64,000 nucleotides of DNA from Hyphochytrium catenoides (lineage: Eukaryota > Sar > Hyphochytriomycetes > Hyphochytriales > Hyphochytriaceae). How positions within the stretch are numbered: the stretch's first letter is position 1; each line of letters begins with the position of its first letter. Below, piece by piece: positions 35,001 through 47,291 of the stretch. The notes beneath the pieces were generated by a model, which ran no database searches, was not told the DNA's origin, and worked only from the letters and a program-made list of their open reading frames with translations. The stretch covers positions 489 to 64,488 of the forward strand of contig FLMG01000460.1 in NCBI GenBank assembly GCA_900088475.1. The letters run 5' to 3'. The position numbers and the translations under genes were made by a program.

Positions 35001-38000
35001 ATTGGCCCGAGCCGGCGATGCAAAGAGAGACAACAAGCTCCCTTCAAAGTAGAGACAGCCACACCTATGTAAGGTGGCAATGAACTGGACACAGAGTGAC
35101 GAGGTTCCCTGAAAACCATTGAGAAAAGGATATACAGGCAGACTCAAGGAAAGCCGAGAGGGAGTGGTACAAAGGCACAGACGACCAGAATATAGCCCAC
35201 CATGCCCAGAACACGCCAGTACTGAAAAGCTCATTTTTCCATCCTGCTCTGTAGATTGCCGGATAACGTTCAGCCATCACGTCGGGAACCTCCTGATCCA
35301 AAATGGAGACGGCGACGATGGGAACTGCTGTGTACAATGTGTTATAGCTGCATGACAGAATGCGGTAAGGCTAGATCGTGGATCATAGCGTAGACCTCAC
35401 TAGATAGAATATGCTTTTAAGGTACAAACAAATGAGGGCGGATGCCATAAGGGAAAAGCTAGATTGAGGAGGAGAACACGGGCTGGGGCATGACAACAGG
35501 CACAGAAAAAAAGTGCCGGCTGCCAAGAGAAGCATGCTTTTGCCAAGTCAGCGACTTACAGGTTGATCCATGCATTGTTATAGAAGCGGCTGCCAGACAA
35601 CGCCGCGTACATCGCATAGAGATAGAGACACCACTGAAAGAGTACGTTCTTGTATATGATGTAGAGACAGGTCTTGGACATCCGAAAGTAGCACCAATGA
35701 CCATGTACAAGGAGCAGGCGTTTGAGATAGGCAAACTGCGCTATGGCATAGTCGCTATTGTTCACGGCTTGAGCACCCTCTTGCCCTGATATGCCTATAC
35801 CGACGTGGGCTTCCTGAATCATGCTAACATCGTTAGCGCCATCTCCAATAGCTAGCGTCCGAACATCCAGAATGTTGTCCTTCACTAGCGCGACCATCTG
35901 GGCCTTCTGCTTGGGGCTCACACGGCATCCCACCAGGGCCACACAGTGCTGAGCGAATTCCAGCAGAAGCTAGGAGGGGAGACCATAAATTAGCATAGCA
36001 ACGCAGACCACTACACCTTCTCTTGCTATTTTGTACATGACTACGGCAGCGGAGATGCAAGAAAGTGAAGGAGACAAGACTCATTTTCCCACCTGCTGAA
36101 GATACAAACTATCAAAGATGAGTGAGAGCGAGGCTCCATCAATAATGAGGGCCTTAGGAGCAATTGCTGGCCTTTCTGCTGGGAGAAGATGGCCGTTCAC
36201 CTCCCAGTACCCGGTCATTTCCTCCGCGTACGCCCTCAACGCCTTCTTAAGTGCACCCTTTGTTGGGAAGTTGCTGTTATTGATGATGATCCGGTCCATA
36301 TCATTGCTCAGGAGTTGGCACGCGAAAGCGATGTTGATAGCTGTCTCTTCCTTGTCTCCAGTTAATACCCAGAGCTTGCAAGCGTTGCAGATAGCACAAG
36401 TAACAGGAGTACACAGCAGTGAAAGAACGGAGTGGGTCGCGGGTGATGAAACGAGGACGGGAAGAGAGCCATCAGCAACAGGTGAGAACTAAGGACGCTG
36501 TGCAGGGACAACGCTGGAGGATGGTGGAATCAAACACAACAACGAATACGATTGAGTAAAGTTTCGCTTAGAGACCATCGTGAAGGGTGATAGAAGGCTA
36601 CCTTGATCCCTGCCTTCATGAGATCGGATATGGTTTGAGGCACCCCGTCCTGGAGACGATCCTCGATAGCCGTGGCTCCTAAGAGCATGAGCCCTTGCTC
36701 AAGTCGATTCTCCAACCTATCAATCTTATTGTCCTCGCCTGAAAAACATACAGATATCAAGTTAGAGGCATCACCCGTGGTCTTCATCTTCTCAAGGCAA
36801 TGTTGACAACTTTGAGGACAACGGATCTAAACAGGCTCAATCGAATGTGGGAAGCTTTAAACTCCATGTACCTAACCAGCCGATGTCGGGGTACCCTAAG
36901 CAGCTGGGCCATACCTCTTCCTCTCTTGTCCACTTCTTCCAAGTCCAAGAGAACAGCGTGATATTCCGTCGCCCATTCCTCGTATTCGTCCTCATCTAGC
37001 TCCCTGTAAGCCAGGACCAAGGTCCGCAGGCCGTCCAAAGCAAAGCGTTCAAGGTGCTCAACAGTGCTTTCAACGAGTTGTTCAGCATTTGTCTCTCGAT
37101 TAATCCGCTGCAGCATCACGCTGTCCGCCCCCTTTGAATACAGGCGAAGAGAACCTATAAGAGAGATTGGAGATCGTAAGTGGAAGACATCACCTCCAGA
37201 TAAGTGAAGGACAGCTGAGGGTGGCCGCCTCGTTTCTGCTCACCATCAGCGAAGCGAATCACTGTCGACATCCGCTTCCTAGTACTATTGAACTCTATTA
37301 CATCTAGCACTTCGAACTCTTGGATGCCTCCCTTTGTCTCCACAAATATCATTCCGGGACGCCGGTCTATGAACTTGTAGCCCAGGAAAGCGGCCCCTAA
37401 AAGCAAAGACCATCGAGGTCATTAGTCTTCTATCGTTGAATAGGAAGGAAGAGAACAAAAGCAACCATGTCACTCAGACTGGCGGCTGTACAGCAGAAGA
37501 GCCCGTACAGTAGTACTATTGAGCACAGTGTACGGCCCTGAGGCAGTCGATCATCCACAAGTAGCGCCGACGAGAAGGAGCGGGAAGGATGAGATGCTGA
37601 TAGCGATAACAACCACAGAAATGGCACCTCCTGACAGAACTAAAGGGAGCTATTGATAGGATGAGGAGGAAGAGGAATCACACCAAGCCAAGATGGGCCC
37701 AGACCTGCAACTAGGGCTTGTTCGTCAGGTGAAGAGGCAGACCAAGTGACTTGTGTGCGGTCTTCACTGCCCTGATGGTGTTCGGGAATGACAGTGTGGC
37801 AGATAGAGAGATGAAGGAGAAACTCCTCAATCTTGCTTGCATGGTCCTGTCCCCTTGCGCCCTAACCACGAGGTTATCGTAAGAAAGCTATGAGCATTAA
37901 TCAATTGGTTAAACTTCCGACACTGTGCTACCTCTCTGTCAAGTTTGAACTCATCGTCGGGATCTAAGAACTTCACATTTGGTGGTTGATCGACCTCGAG

Positions 38001-40365
38001 GCTATCCGCCTTGATATCTCTCAGAGAAGCCTGGGAAGGGCAGGAAAGACAGAGAGAGCAAATGATTGGATCCCATCCTTCTTGTCGCTTTCAATAGTGC
38101 CCCTGAGTACATTGGAAGTATGGAACAAGTGGGCTGAATGTACAGCCAGAAGAAAGGCTACTATCTTCCGCTTTCTGCTCTCACCTGCTTGCCAGCCCTC
38201 TTTATGGCCACTCTTCCAATCTCCGTGGTTCCTTTCCCGTAAGCTACTCCGTTTATAGAAAATTTTCTAAAGTCCATTATATTAGCTGTCAGAGTCCCCG
38301 TCTTGTCAGAAAAGATATGTGAGATCTGCCCCAGCTGGTCATTTAGATCCGGATTACGTGCGTTAGCAGGCATGTCCGTCGGCTCATAGTACATCTTCAA
38401 ATCGTTGGAGATAAACCAGGCCTGCCACGTCTTAGTCACCGCTATACTTACGTATAGAGTGATGGGGACGAAGGAGGACGTGAGGCCCCAGAAGAAGAAG
38501 ACGTAGATTATGAACCCTAAGGCGTTGTTGAAGAACGGGTAAGGGGGAGAGGTGTCCTGGAGTATGAGGTAGGTCGCTGTATCCAGGTTGGTGGCCACCC
38601 ACCATGAGCACAGAGCGCCAGCCAGGAGACAGATTACAAGGAGAGTGAGAATGATGTACACTATCTTGCGATTGATAATCTCAGCAATCTGCCCTATCTT
38701 CTGTGGGGTTGGCTTTGAGCTCTGCATGATCTTAGTGTCCACACCTACCAGAGAGGATTTGAGTACTCAATCTCTTAGGTGACCTCAAGGCTTAAGGGCC
38801 ATCCGTAGCACTAGCACCTCTCTCATTGCCACCTTAACCCTGTGAGATGTGATAGATTGGACGCCTTCTCAACTGCTAAGCGGCAAGGGTCTCTCTTCCT
38901 CTTCGATCCATTTCTTATCTGCTCCTGTTTTCTTCCTTGGCTCACCTGTGTTCACCACGACTCCGTAGGCGTAGTCGACGTTCCTCAAGGTGGTTCCCCT
39001 TAGTAGCATGTTCTTGAGATCGATGTTGAAGCTTTCTCCCTTCTCGTCGATGTATCGGCCTCGAAAGCTGTTTGTGTCATGATTGGGAGCTTCACACTGA
39101 ATTTCTCCTTTGACACGCTCCACGTCCTCGTCCTTCATTACTGTTCCTAGCAGGCATTGCAGGCTCTCGCGAACTTTCAGATTTGTCTCTCCATCAAGAC
39201 TCTTGGTCTCTACAAAGCAAACCCCTTGGGGTGGGACGTCCTCCTTCTCCGCCACAGAGATTATCAAAAGATCAGCTGGGGCCGTGCATCGATTCTCAAC
39301 CTGTAAGGTATGGGAGAGAGTGGTGAGAAAGCGGCTGAAGAAACAATTCTTCACCCACGAGATGTATAACCTTACCTTGACAATATCTCCAACGCATATC
39401 TCACGCCATTGGGTCTTAACAAACTGCCTTTGCTGGGGATCGAAGCGCAGCGTCTTGGCTGAGTTTGCCCTTTTGTCGGCCTTATGCCGCTTTCTATCCG
39501 CCATGGCCTCAAAGATCCCGTCGACAGCTATCACGAAGCCCAGAGCGAAATACGTGACGGGGACACCTCCGGTAATAGAGACAGCAGGGATCATCTGACC
39601 AATACCTACCAAGAGGAAGTAAAAGTTGGCCGTCTGTTTGAACTCCTTCAAGAGATGGAGCGGAAGAAAGTTCCACACGGTGTACTTTGACGTGATCACC
39701 GTATTTCCTGCGAATTTGAACTGCCCGTTCTTCTCTCTGTCATTGACGAAGAGTCGTCGAGGAAGAGGCTTAGGAGCTGACGACTCTTCTCGCTGATTTG
39801 TGGTAGGATACCATGTGTCTTCGGAGTTGTTCTGGAGTACCTCACTCTTTGGGTCAAAGCTCGGGAAGACGATGCGGCTGATCTGAGCGGTAGAGGGTAG
39901 AGAGTCATCAGTGGAGAAGCATCTGGCTTAGGTGGCGTCGGCCATCTATCAGAGGGTTTAAGAGAGGAAGAAGATGATTGGGAAGAGATATTAGCGGCCC
40001 CAAGGAGGGCTCAATGAAAGAAGCGACCTCATCTTCCGAGCGTCTTCTGAGAAGAAAGATAAGGAGAGCCAGATGCCCTTTCTTACCCGCTTAATGGAGC
40101 TGTAGAGTGATTCTGAGGTAGTCTTTGGTACGCTGTCTCCGGCGACTGGTGCATCAACAAGAGCAACGCCTTCTGGCACCGTCTGAAAAGGTCTTCCTGC
40201 ACAGGTGATAAATTTCACATCTCTTGTGCTTTGCAACTGCTCCAGCAAGGCTGAGGGTTTGCGGCCTAGTTTCACGGCTTCTGCATCAGACACTCCTGTA
40301 TCCACTGGACCAGCCTCCACATAGTCGCTCCCAGAAGGCGAAGCCAAGATTCGCCCGGAGTCCAT
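32056..40365 (-). CDS. P4-type phospholipid flippase with C-terminal DysF (dysferlin/Pex23) domain
   Basis: A large multi-exon gene. The ATG is at 40363-40365, then ISRIVFPSF and [15 protein letters not shown] before the first membrane helices ([13 protein letters not shown]). Catalytic motifs are in order: LDGETN (about 39.2 kb), the PITLYVSI membrane motif, SDKTGT (about 38.3 kb), [10 protein letters not shown] (about 36.35 kb), and [10 protein letters not shown] (about 35.84 kb). The C-terminal helices end near 34.4 kb, with [15 protein letters not shown] and [10 protein letters not shown]4-ATPases flip aminophospholipids to the cytosolic leaflet. Unusually the frame continues, exon to exon with matching phase (34374-34221, 33947-33868, 33594-33429, 33234-32944, 32870-32729), into [17 protein letters not shown] and RRRRWIRRG. 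These are the two signature halves of a DysF domain. The stop at 32056 follows a basic, helical tail. The N-domain exons between 36.8 and 38 kb are not mapped. Confidence 0.87.
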
Positions 40366-42010
40366 TTACTTATACGCTTGGCACTGCAGCCTAAAGTTAG
40401 CCTATAGCCCTGACTGCTGGTCAAGCACCAGACAGGTAACTGAGTAAACTTTCTTGCAGGTGATGATCGTAAGGTAGGGTGGCCCAGCTATGTACTTCTT
40501 CAGAAAGGCTGCTTAGTAAGTGTCGAGGAGGTTCCCTGCCAACCCGTTTCAGCCCCGACTGATGAATCGGAGTCTACTGTGGTGGCTCCTTCGCGTCAGT
40601 GGCGGCTGGCCCTGCCCTCCACCGCCCGAACGCTGGTTCCTTCTATACCTAGAAAGCCTCCAAGAAGCCCTTAAACCCGATCATAGAGAGCCAACTCTAT
40701 CGCCCTCCGTCTTCATCATCCCAGACTCCCTGTCATCTGCCTGTACATCGCATCGCCTTGCGTCTCTCATCCTCCTCGCCACTTCCTCCGCCGTGCCTCC
40801 CGTGCCAACTACTAGTGTGTACATCCTTACACAGCGAGAGAACACAGAAACAGCCTTTCTCTCTGAGAGAACTTGACTCATTATGCAGGATTCACATGTG
40901 CAAGTCCCCGATAGTCAGGAAGAACTGTACAGCTATTTAGAACGATGATGCACAGAATCTTTTGGGCTGGCAGTTTACTGGCGGTCGTTGACTGTCTCGC
41001 CATTGTGGGTCCGAATCTTTGGGCCAGACCAGGTGCTCCTGACGTCCAAGATCCCAGGCCCTCACACGATAGATAGGACACAATGATGATTCAAGGTATT
41101 ATTAGGGATGAATACCTTCATCTACTCATGAAGGAGGATGGCCTGTCTATAGCCTGTGTAGAGTGATGGGGTCTGGGCATTATTCGAGGATGTATTGGGC
41201 TGGTAACCATCTAAAGAGGAGGATGCCCAGGTCTGCTCAGACGCACAGAAGAGAACTACGCCTTGTGGGACGCTGTCATCCCTAACTCTGTTCTCGCTAC
41301 TAACTACCAGTGTGGACCAAGAGGATGTAGTGCCGAAAGCCCATAAGACCAGCTCTTGGCGCTGAAGAAGGCTGATGGGCAAGAAGAATAACATGCAAAC
41401 GCCTTCTTCTCAATGCCGCGGACAATAAGTAGTACGTGCGATGCAGCTGTACTCCTACATATGGTGCAATACTCTCGAGGGAGCCTGTAATTGCTATATC
41501 ACCGCCACGCAGGTCTGATAGTACTACCGCTTTCCTTGTCCGTCTGTGGCGCTCTTCTTCTTCTCTGTTCCATTGTTTGAGAACCTAGAGCTCTGCTGAC
41601 GACCACGAGGGACCAGAAGCCAAGGAGTTGGAACAGGTCTATTATGCTGAGTAAATCTGAAGGAAGAGTTCGCCTCTCAATTGGCTAATGACCCTCCTTT
41701 GGCACTAAAACTCATAAGCATTATATGTTTCTCCCTTGGCAGTCTAGCTACTGAGTACGAATCGCCCTTTCCTAAGTAAGCAAGAGGAGTCAGCCAGTGC
41801 AATAAATGGCTGATTAGAGGCTCCATAGTATCAGTCAAACAGCTTATCAGAGACCATTTGTCCATGAATCCGTCCTCTTAGAAGAGCTAGGCAGAAAGGG
41901 TATCTTTTAAGAGAACACCGCCACCACGAAGGTTTAGGTGGACGACAACAAATAAGGCACATCGTGATCTTCAGAGAAATATAGAGGCCGTACAAGTGGT
42001 CCCTCATTCA
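40366..42010. other. Upstream region of the flippase gene; no gene recognised
   Basis: This 1.6 kb holds only short frames. The most protein-like is a 66-codon minus-strand frame (40681-40881, MSQVLSERKAVSVFSRC), opposite a 118-codon plus frame. Neither resembles a known family. The region should contain the flippase promoter and the 3' UTR of the neighbouring minus-strand gene. Confidence 0.4.
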
Positions 42011-43100
42011 TCATGCTGTGGGTACCACAGGCTCATCTGGGCGCTTCCTCCATACACCCTCAGGAGCAAGAATCGCACAGGCTAGCATCACGCGGTTAAT
42101 GGAGCTGTGTTCATCCCCGTTCTCTCTCTTCAGCATTCCTTGGACGCGCAGTGCTTGTGGAATCAGACCCTCTACCCTGCCTCTCATGTCTGGGAAGAAT
42201 TTTGCTCCAAGCATAGCACCATAAAGTCGGAAGGGCAGTGCGAAATGGGCTTCATTCAGCGCTTCTCTACTACGCTTGCGGAGCTTGGTCTCTCGTATAC
42301 CCCCTGTCCACTGATCCATCCACGCATCTAACCCCCAGCCCAGAGGATCAGACGTCACTCGGGGAATGAAACTTTGGAGAGAGTTTGAGAGGGCATTGAT
42401 CTCCCTCTCCAAAGATGGTTTACCTCCTGCGTGGTGGATCAGTTTGAACACAATAAGAGCACTTAGCGCATCGTCATTTGGAACAGCAAAGCGGCCATGT
42501 GGTGTATCGTCAATGGGAGAGCAGTCGCTGTTGATTTTCCATCGAAAACCACCATGCTCTGGATCGTAAAAGTGAGGAAAGGTTGCCTTTGCTATTCTCG
42601 CGGCTTGATGAAGCCTTTTCTTGTCACCAGACACTTGTCCCAGTCGCAGCAGCGCAAACAGCCATTTGTCAATGTAGTGCCAGTACATCCCATCATAGCG
42701 CATTCCCAAGTCCGTCGTCTGTCGCGCTTTCTTCTTTCCGATACGAAGTCCCACGAAACCTGTAACATCGTACTCAGAGGAGGGGCTTGGCAACATGGGA
42801 TATTGTTCTGATCGTGGACGCCCTAAGCCGATATGAACCGCGTCGACCAATCGATCGGCAGCGGCAAGATACTGGTCCCTCTCGGGTTGCACCATTGCCA
42901 ACGTTGTGTAGGCCATTACGGCGAAAGCATCTGTCCACAAGTATCGCCTATCACCATTAGAGCAATCACCTGCTTCCTCTTCAGGGAGCGGCTGAGGGAA
43001 TCTACAACTACCTCCATCATCATCCTTGAAAGGACCATAAACGTCCTGAAGTAGACCTTCGGCCACAGCAGCATCCGCCATTGGCATTCCAGTCGTCATG
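42011..43100 (-). CDS. Six-hairpin-glycosidase-like conserved protein
   Basis: One frame of about 362 codons from the ATG at 43098-43100; the frame stays open a little upstream, so a first exon may be missing. Aromatic-rich helix pairs (RRYLWTDAFAVMAYTTLAM, YWHYIDKWLFALLRLGQ, HGGFRWKINSDCSPID, GWGLDAWMDQWTGGIRE) look like the (alpha/alpha)6 toroid shared by many glycoside hydrolases and related uncharacterised proteins. I cannot name the family or identify catalytic acids with confidence. No signal peptide is visible at this start. The substrate is unknown, although the aromatic residues suggest a carbohydrate or similar ligand. It shares little with its neighbours and need not be functionally linked to them. 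Confidence 0.65.
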
Positions 43101-44487
43101 AAGGACTTCACCTTCTGTCGTACGTCTCTTACTCCAGCAGCGCACCTGTCATAGACGAGGAGTAGCTCTCAAACCACCGATCTTGGTGCTATCGTCGAAT
43201 ACCTTTAAAGGGTCAAACCGACGAGAGAGGATACCTGTAGTGGCGCACTACTAGCCAGCACCGGCGGAGTTTGACCATTTCTGTGACAGATGAGGAGGCT
43301 CCTGGTTACCGCTACAAAGCTCCCTGAGCTAAGAGATCCATTAAGGGGAACAGAAAGCAGCAATAAGGATGAAGAAATCTTAGGATCGTTGTTCCACTGC
43401 CAGCAAAAGATCTAAGGAACCAACCGATAAAGATCTGAAGATCTGGCAGAAGAAGAAATTTCTTCATGCGCAAGCACTGTACTTATGTAAGTAGCCTAAG
43501 TACTGAGGACTTACCATTAAGGTGCGCTTCCCAGTAACTGTTGTGGTTTGGCAACTGTATTGCAAGTACTTTGAACAGTATCGTCTGCTCTTGCGGAATT
43601 ACTACTTATAGAACCCAGTTCTGGGCTGTCAGGCTTCTTTTGTCAAACCCAAAAGCTGCACCAGGAAGGGAAGGTTTTTAGAGCATTGCAAGCATACGAA
43701 GCCCAACCGTTCAACTTAGATTGCCACTGGCGGCGGCTGGAACCGGCTGATGCCCTTCTGCGGTTAGCTCTGAGATCGTGTGCTCGTGACGACGTTGGAA
43801 TTTGCGGAAGACCCATGACAGGACTGGTATGTAGGATGGTGAACCAACAGCAAACAGGTTGATGGGGTTAATAAGGGCCTTTGGTACTACTGTGCCTGTT
43901 CAGCATATCTTGGTGATTCTTTAGATCACTGGGGAACAATGGTCCTCCGCAGGGCCTGTCAACTGCCTGGTGTCGCAGTAACAGATTGCTCAGAATCGTT
44001 CAAAGATGGCTTCGGGTTTACTAAGATGGCTCTTCAGATACCGGACAATTGCTGGTGCTTGGCAGGGTGATGGGGATGGACCACAGCAATGATGACAGCT
44101 AGCCAGGGAGGATGGTCAGTTACAGCGCACAACTAAAGGTACAGGACCTCCTTTCCGAGGAGCCTTGCGACCCTATAAGGCCCTAGAAGCTATTATGCTT
44201 GTGACCGGCTTTTTACTTAGCGTCATCTCCGTTTGACAAGAAGTGATACATTGATCTTCCTTTTGAAGCAAATCTCAACTTCTCTCTAGTTTCTTCCCTC
44301 TTCTGCAAACAAAGTGGTCATTCATTAGACCTCCCTGTAGAACCTGGAGCACGACAGCCTTTGAACCTCCAAATAAGCGTTAGTCGGCTGCAATCCTGCT
44401 ACTTGGCTCTCACCAACTGATGTGGTCTCCTCGACACCAATCTACTTAGATCATCCTTCTATAGACTACTATCCCCGAATTTCTACA
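43101..44487. other. Intergenic, 1.4 kb; no gene seen
   Basis: No frame longer than about 60 codons and no recognisable protein. GTACTT/AAGTAC words appear again near 43,468-43,575 (actgtacttatg, cctaagtactgagg, gcaagtactttg). It may include an unrecognised first exon of the glycosidase-like gene and the Rpn13 3' UTR. Confidence 0.45.
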
Positions 44488-47291
44488 CTAGTTGTCCGTC
44501 ATACTATCTCCGTCTTGGTCCTTATCTGCTGCGTCCTGAATTGCAGCGAGTAGAGCTCCTACCCCTGAAGTTGGTTAAAAGGTATTAGCGTAGACCTTAC
44601 CCCTGAAGCGATTACTGTGCTTACCATCTCCTCGAGCTAAGTGGGCCGACCCAGCAGCGGGATTGAGGTTGAAGTTGGCCATAATTGCATTGATGTTACC
44701 TACACATGGAGAAGGAAAGACTCGTAAAAAATAAAGCGACCAACTTAAGGTTGCAGGAGTCTGTACGAGTGCTTCTTGAAAGGATAAAACGACACGAGCT
44801 AAGGGTCAAAATAGCAGGAGAGGAAAAGAGATCTCGGACATACCACTCTGACAGGCAGACGCGAGGGAGTGGACGCTCTGTCGAAATTGAGGGCTCCTCA
44901 CTATTTGTATGAGCTCGTAAGGTGTTTGTTGCTCAGAAGGGAGAAGAGGGAGGAGTGCTCTTTGCGCACTCTCGTCTTGCAGTAGCGGAGCGACCTGTAG
45001 GGTAATTGTGTAAGAGAGATGCAGGCAAAGAGAGCATAATGTGGCGCTCAAAGCTGGTTGCAATAGGAAGGGGGTAGTGTGGAAACATGACAATCCGTGA
45101 CTGACGTTATCAGCGTTGAGGACACCCATAAGAGAGGTAGGACGGGTCTGGAACGCTTGAGGAGCCTGTGATTGAGAATAAGGGTGGTTAGCAGGCTAGG
45201 ATTGCAAGTATCAGTAAATTGGAGACTCAGAATTCACGTAACTCCGAACCCTACCTTTCTAGGGATGAAAGAGGAGTTATTTAGCCGAGTGCGGTGAACT
45301 TGGAACGAAGTTTAATGCAAGAGGGCATCTTACCATTTGCTGAAGACTCATCATGGCTTGGCGAAAGTCTTCGGTAGTCAGAGTTCGCGATTGAGATGAT
45401 GCGGCCGTGGTGGGTTGGCTAGTCACCTGGCCTCGGCGAGTAGGCGATGGGGGGGATTGTCCTGCAGGCCATGAATTTTGAAAGGATAGTGCGAGAAGAG
45501 GGACAGAGAGGTACAAGAAATCCAACACGTGAGCATGCTTGTGTAGGAGATGTCTGCAAGCGAGAGAGAGGAGGCTAATCTAAAAAGAGGTCGATCGCGG
45601 CGCTGCATGGAGCTTGAGGGATGCTAAACCACGCTTCAGGGATGGGAGTCTCTCCCAGCGACACTGCAGTTGGGCGGTAGGTGGGCCAAGTGGCTTTATT
45701 GAATGTATACGAGACTGAGAGCCTAATAATGGGTATTTGCCGCCTTAGCCAGGGTAACACTATTACAAGCAGTAAGTCAAAAAGTACCGTCAGCAGCCTG
45801 CTCTCACTCTTCTTAGGCATCGGTATCCATGTTGTCGCCTCCGGTATTATTGCGCCCTGAGCCTGAGGGGTTCTGCCTGTTTCTAGGTGAGCTTGATGAC
45901 CCCCTCCCTTGATCCTCTGAAGGGCTTGCATCCCTCAAGCTCTCCTGGAGAGCGAGTTGCAGCATCGTCTCCTCATCATAGTTATCGGCTGCGTCCGTGG
46001 AAGAAGATGAAGTAGGGGCAACCCTCCCTCCGGGAGTTGGGGATGTACCTTGGCTTGGTGCGGGTGCTGTTGCCGCCCCTGTGCTGGTGCTAGCCTGTGA
46101 AGGTTGTGATGTGCCTGCAGGTGCACCCCTGGCCTGCGCATTGGTCCCTGCTGCTCCAGCTGCCAGGAAGAAGAAGAGCGAAGGATAACGTTCAATTCGA
46201 GAGTAACCTCGCAGCCCATTATGACAAAGAACTACCTGCATTGGCTGGCATGCCCAAGTTTTGCAAAATGCTCTGTAAGTCCGCAATTTGAACAGAGCCG
46301 GGAGTATTCCCGCCTCCTTCCCGATTCTGAGGTTGTCTGCCAAACGCCCTACAAAGACTAGTAAGTAAGGGTACTGGTGTACAAGGGACAATGGCTCTCA
46401 TCGCGTCACATTCTTCTGGACTCCACGCTCGTCAGTCTTCCTCACATCAGCATAAACTCACCCTAGCATCTGCATGAGGGCATTTTGATCAAACTGGGCG
46501 GGATTTCCGGTACCTGCCGCAGCTGCATTTGAGTTGATCGACTCCTGCACCTTTCTGACATTCTCATCGTCTTTGTCGGTGCCTTTATCCTGTCAAATTC
46601 TGCGTTAGTGCATCGAACATTGCAAAGGTGACGTTTGAAGGAGTCTACGCAGCGTCGAAGACCCATAATCTAGTTGCTGTTCTTTCACCTGGGGTGCAGC
46701 CCGCTACCTATCCCGGATGAAACACTACGCCTGCCTCCTTTCTTATCGCCTAATCTACGTCAGCACCTGAAGCCAGAACAGCAGCCGCCTTGATGAATTG
46801 CGATACTGAAGGGCATACACCCTATCGGTATCACGTCCAGTATTCACCCTTTTAAAGTCTGCTTCATCCGGAAAGATAATTAGGTCCTATGAGCCGTGAG
46901 TCAGTCATCGATGTATTTACTTTGCTTGGAAGTCGCAGATGTAAGACTACTTACATCTTCCACGTTCCCTGACGTTCTATCTTTCCATTGGAAGTGTATA
47001 AGCTGATCATCTCCCTAAGACAGCCTCGTCATCAGGTGGCTATTTCGTGTCACGGCTGCAAGCAAATCTTACCCTAGTCACTATAAGTTGTCCTTTCTTT
47101 GACTCTGGTGTCACCCTCAATTTAGCTGAGCCAGTTATCGGTTCTGTACTCAGCTTTCCAGCCTTGAAGGCTACTATGGGGGGCTGTATTGATGCAGGTC
47201 TAACGTTAGTATGTGGACAATGAGAAGATCACGCGCCAGAATGGCGTACCCTCGAAGAGCCTCCACTCCCGTACTGCTGGAAGAGTGACAT
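44488..47291 (-). CDS. ADRM1: Proteasome ubiquitin receptor Rpn13 (ADRM1)
   Basis: Twelve exons: 47291-47250, 47183-47073, 47014-46955, 46886-46767, 46589-46462, 46348-46236, 46159-46049, 45461-45334, 45165-45106, 44994-44844, 44699-44625, 44564-44488. They total 1176 nt or 391 residues (human 407), with all phases consistent. The N-terminal PRU domain is unmistakable: IVAFKAGKLS, HFQWKDRTSGNVED, DLIIFPDEADFKRV, RRLLFWLQDKGTDKD. It binds ubiquitin and docks on Rpn2. After a linker with IADLQSILQNLG comes the DEUBAD domain (MGVLNADN, VAPLLQDESAQRALLPLLPS, IVRSPQFRQSVHSL), which binds and activates the deubiquitinase Uch37. The protein ends DKDQDGDSMTDN, an acidic tail like the animal one. The intron at 46048-45462 is unusually long and begins with an open frame (see the separate entry). 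Confidence 0.94.
45813..46048 (-). other. Possible alternative C-terminus of Rpn13 encoded by retained intron, with a UIM
   Basis: If the donor AAG|gtacat at 46049/46048 is not used, translation continues in frame for 78 residues to a stop at 45813. The extension contains DEETMLQLALQESLRD, a good match to the ubiquitin-interacting motif (acidic patch, Ala-x-x-x-Ser core), and ends GGDNMDTDA, a natural-looking acidic terminus. This form would be 306 residues and have the PRU domain plus UIM but no DEUBAD. Whether it is made as a transcript is unknown. Confidence 0.5.

Noticed and set aside
39110-39598. 162-codon plus-strand ORF
   Set aside because: Antisense of the flippase exon with LDGETN and the first membrane helices.
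45935-46219. Second minus-strand ORF overlapping Rpn13 exon 7
   Set aside because: Wrong frame; the Rpn13 frame continues across both junctions in phase.
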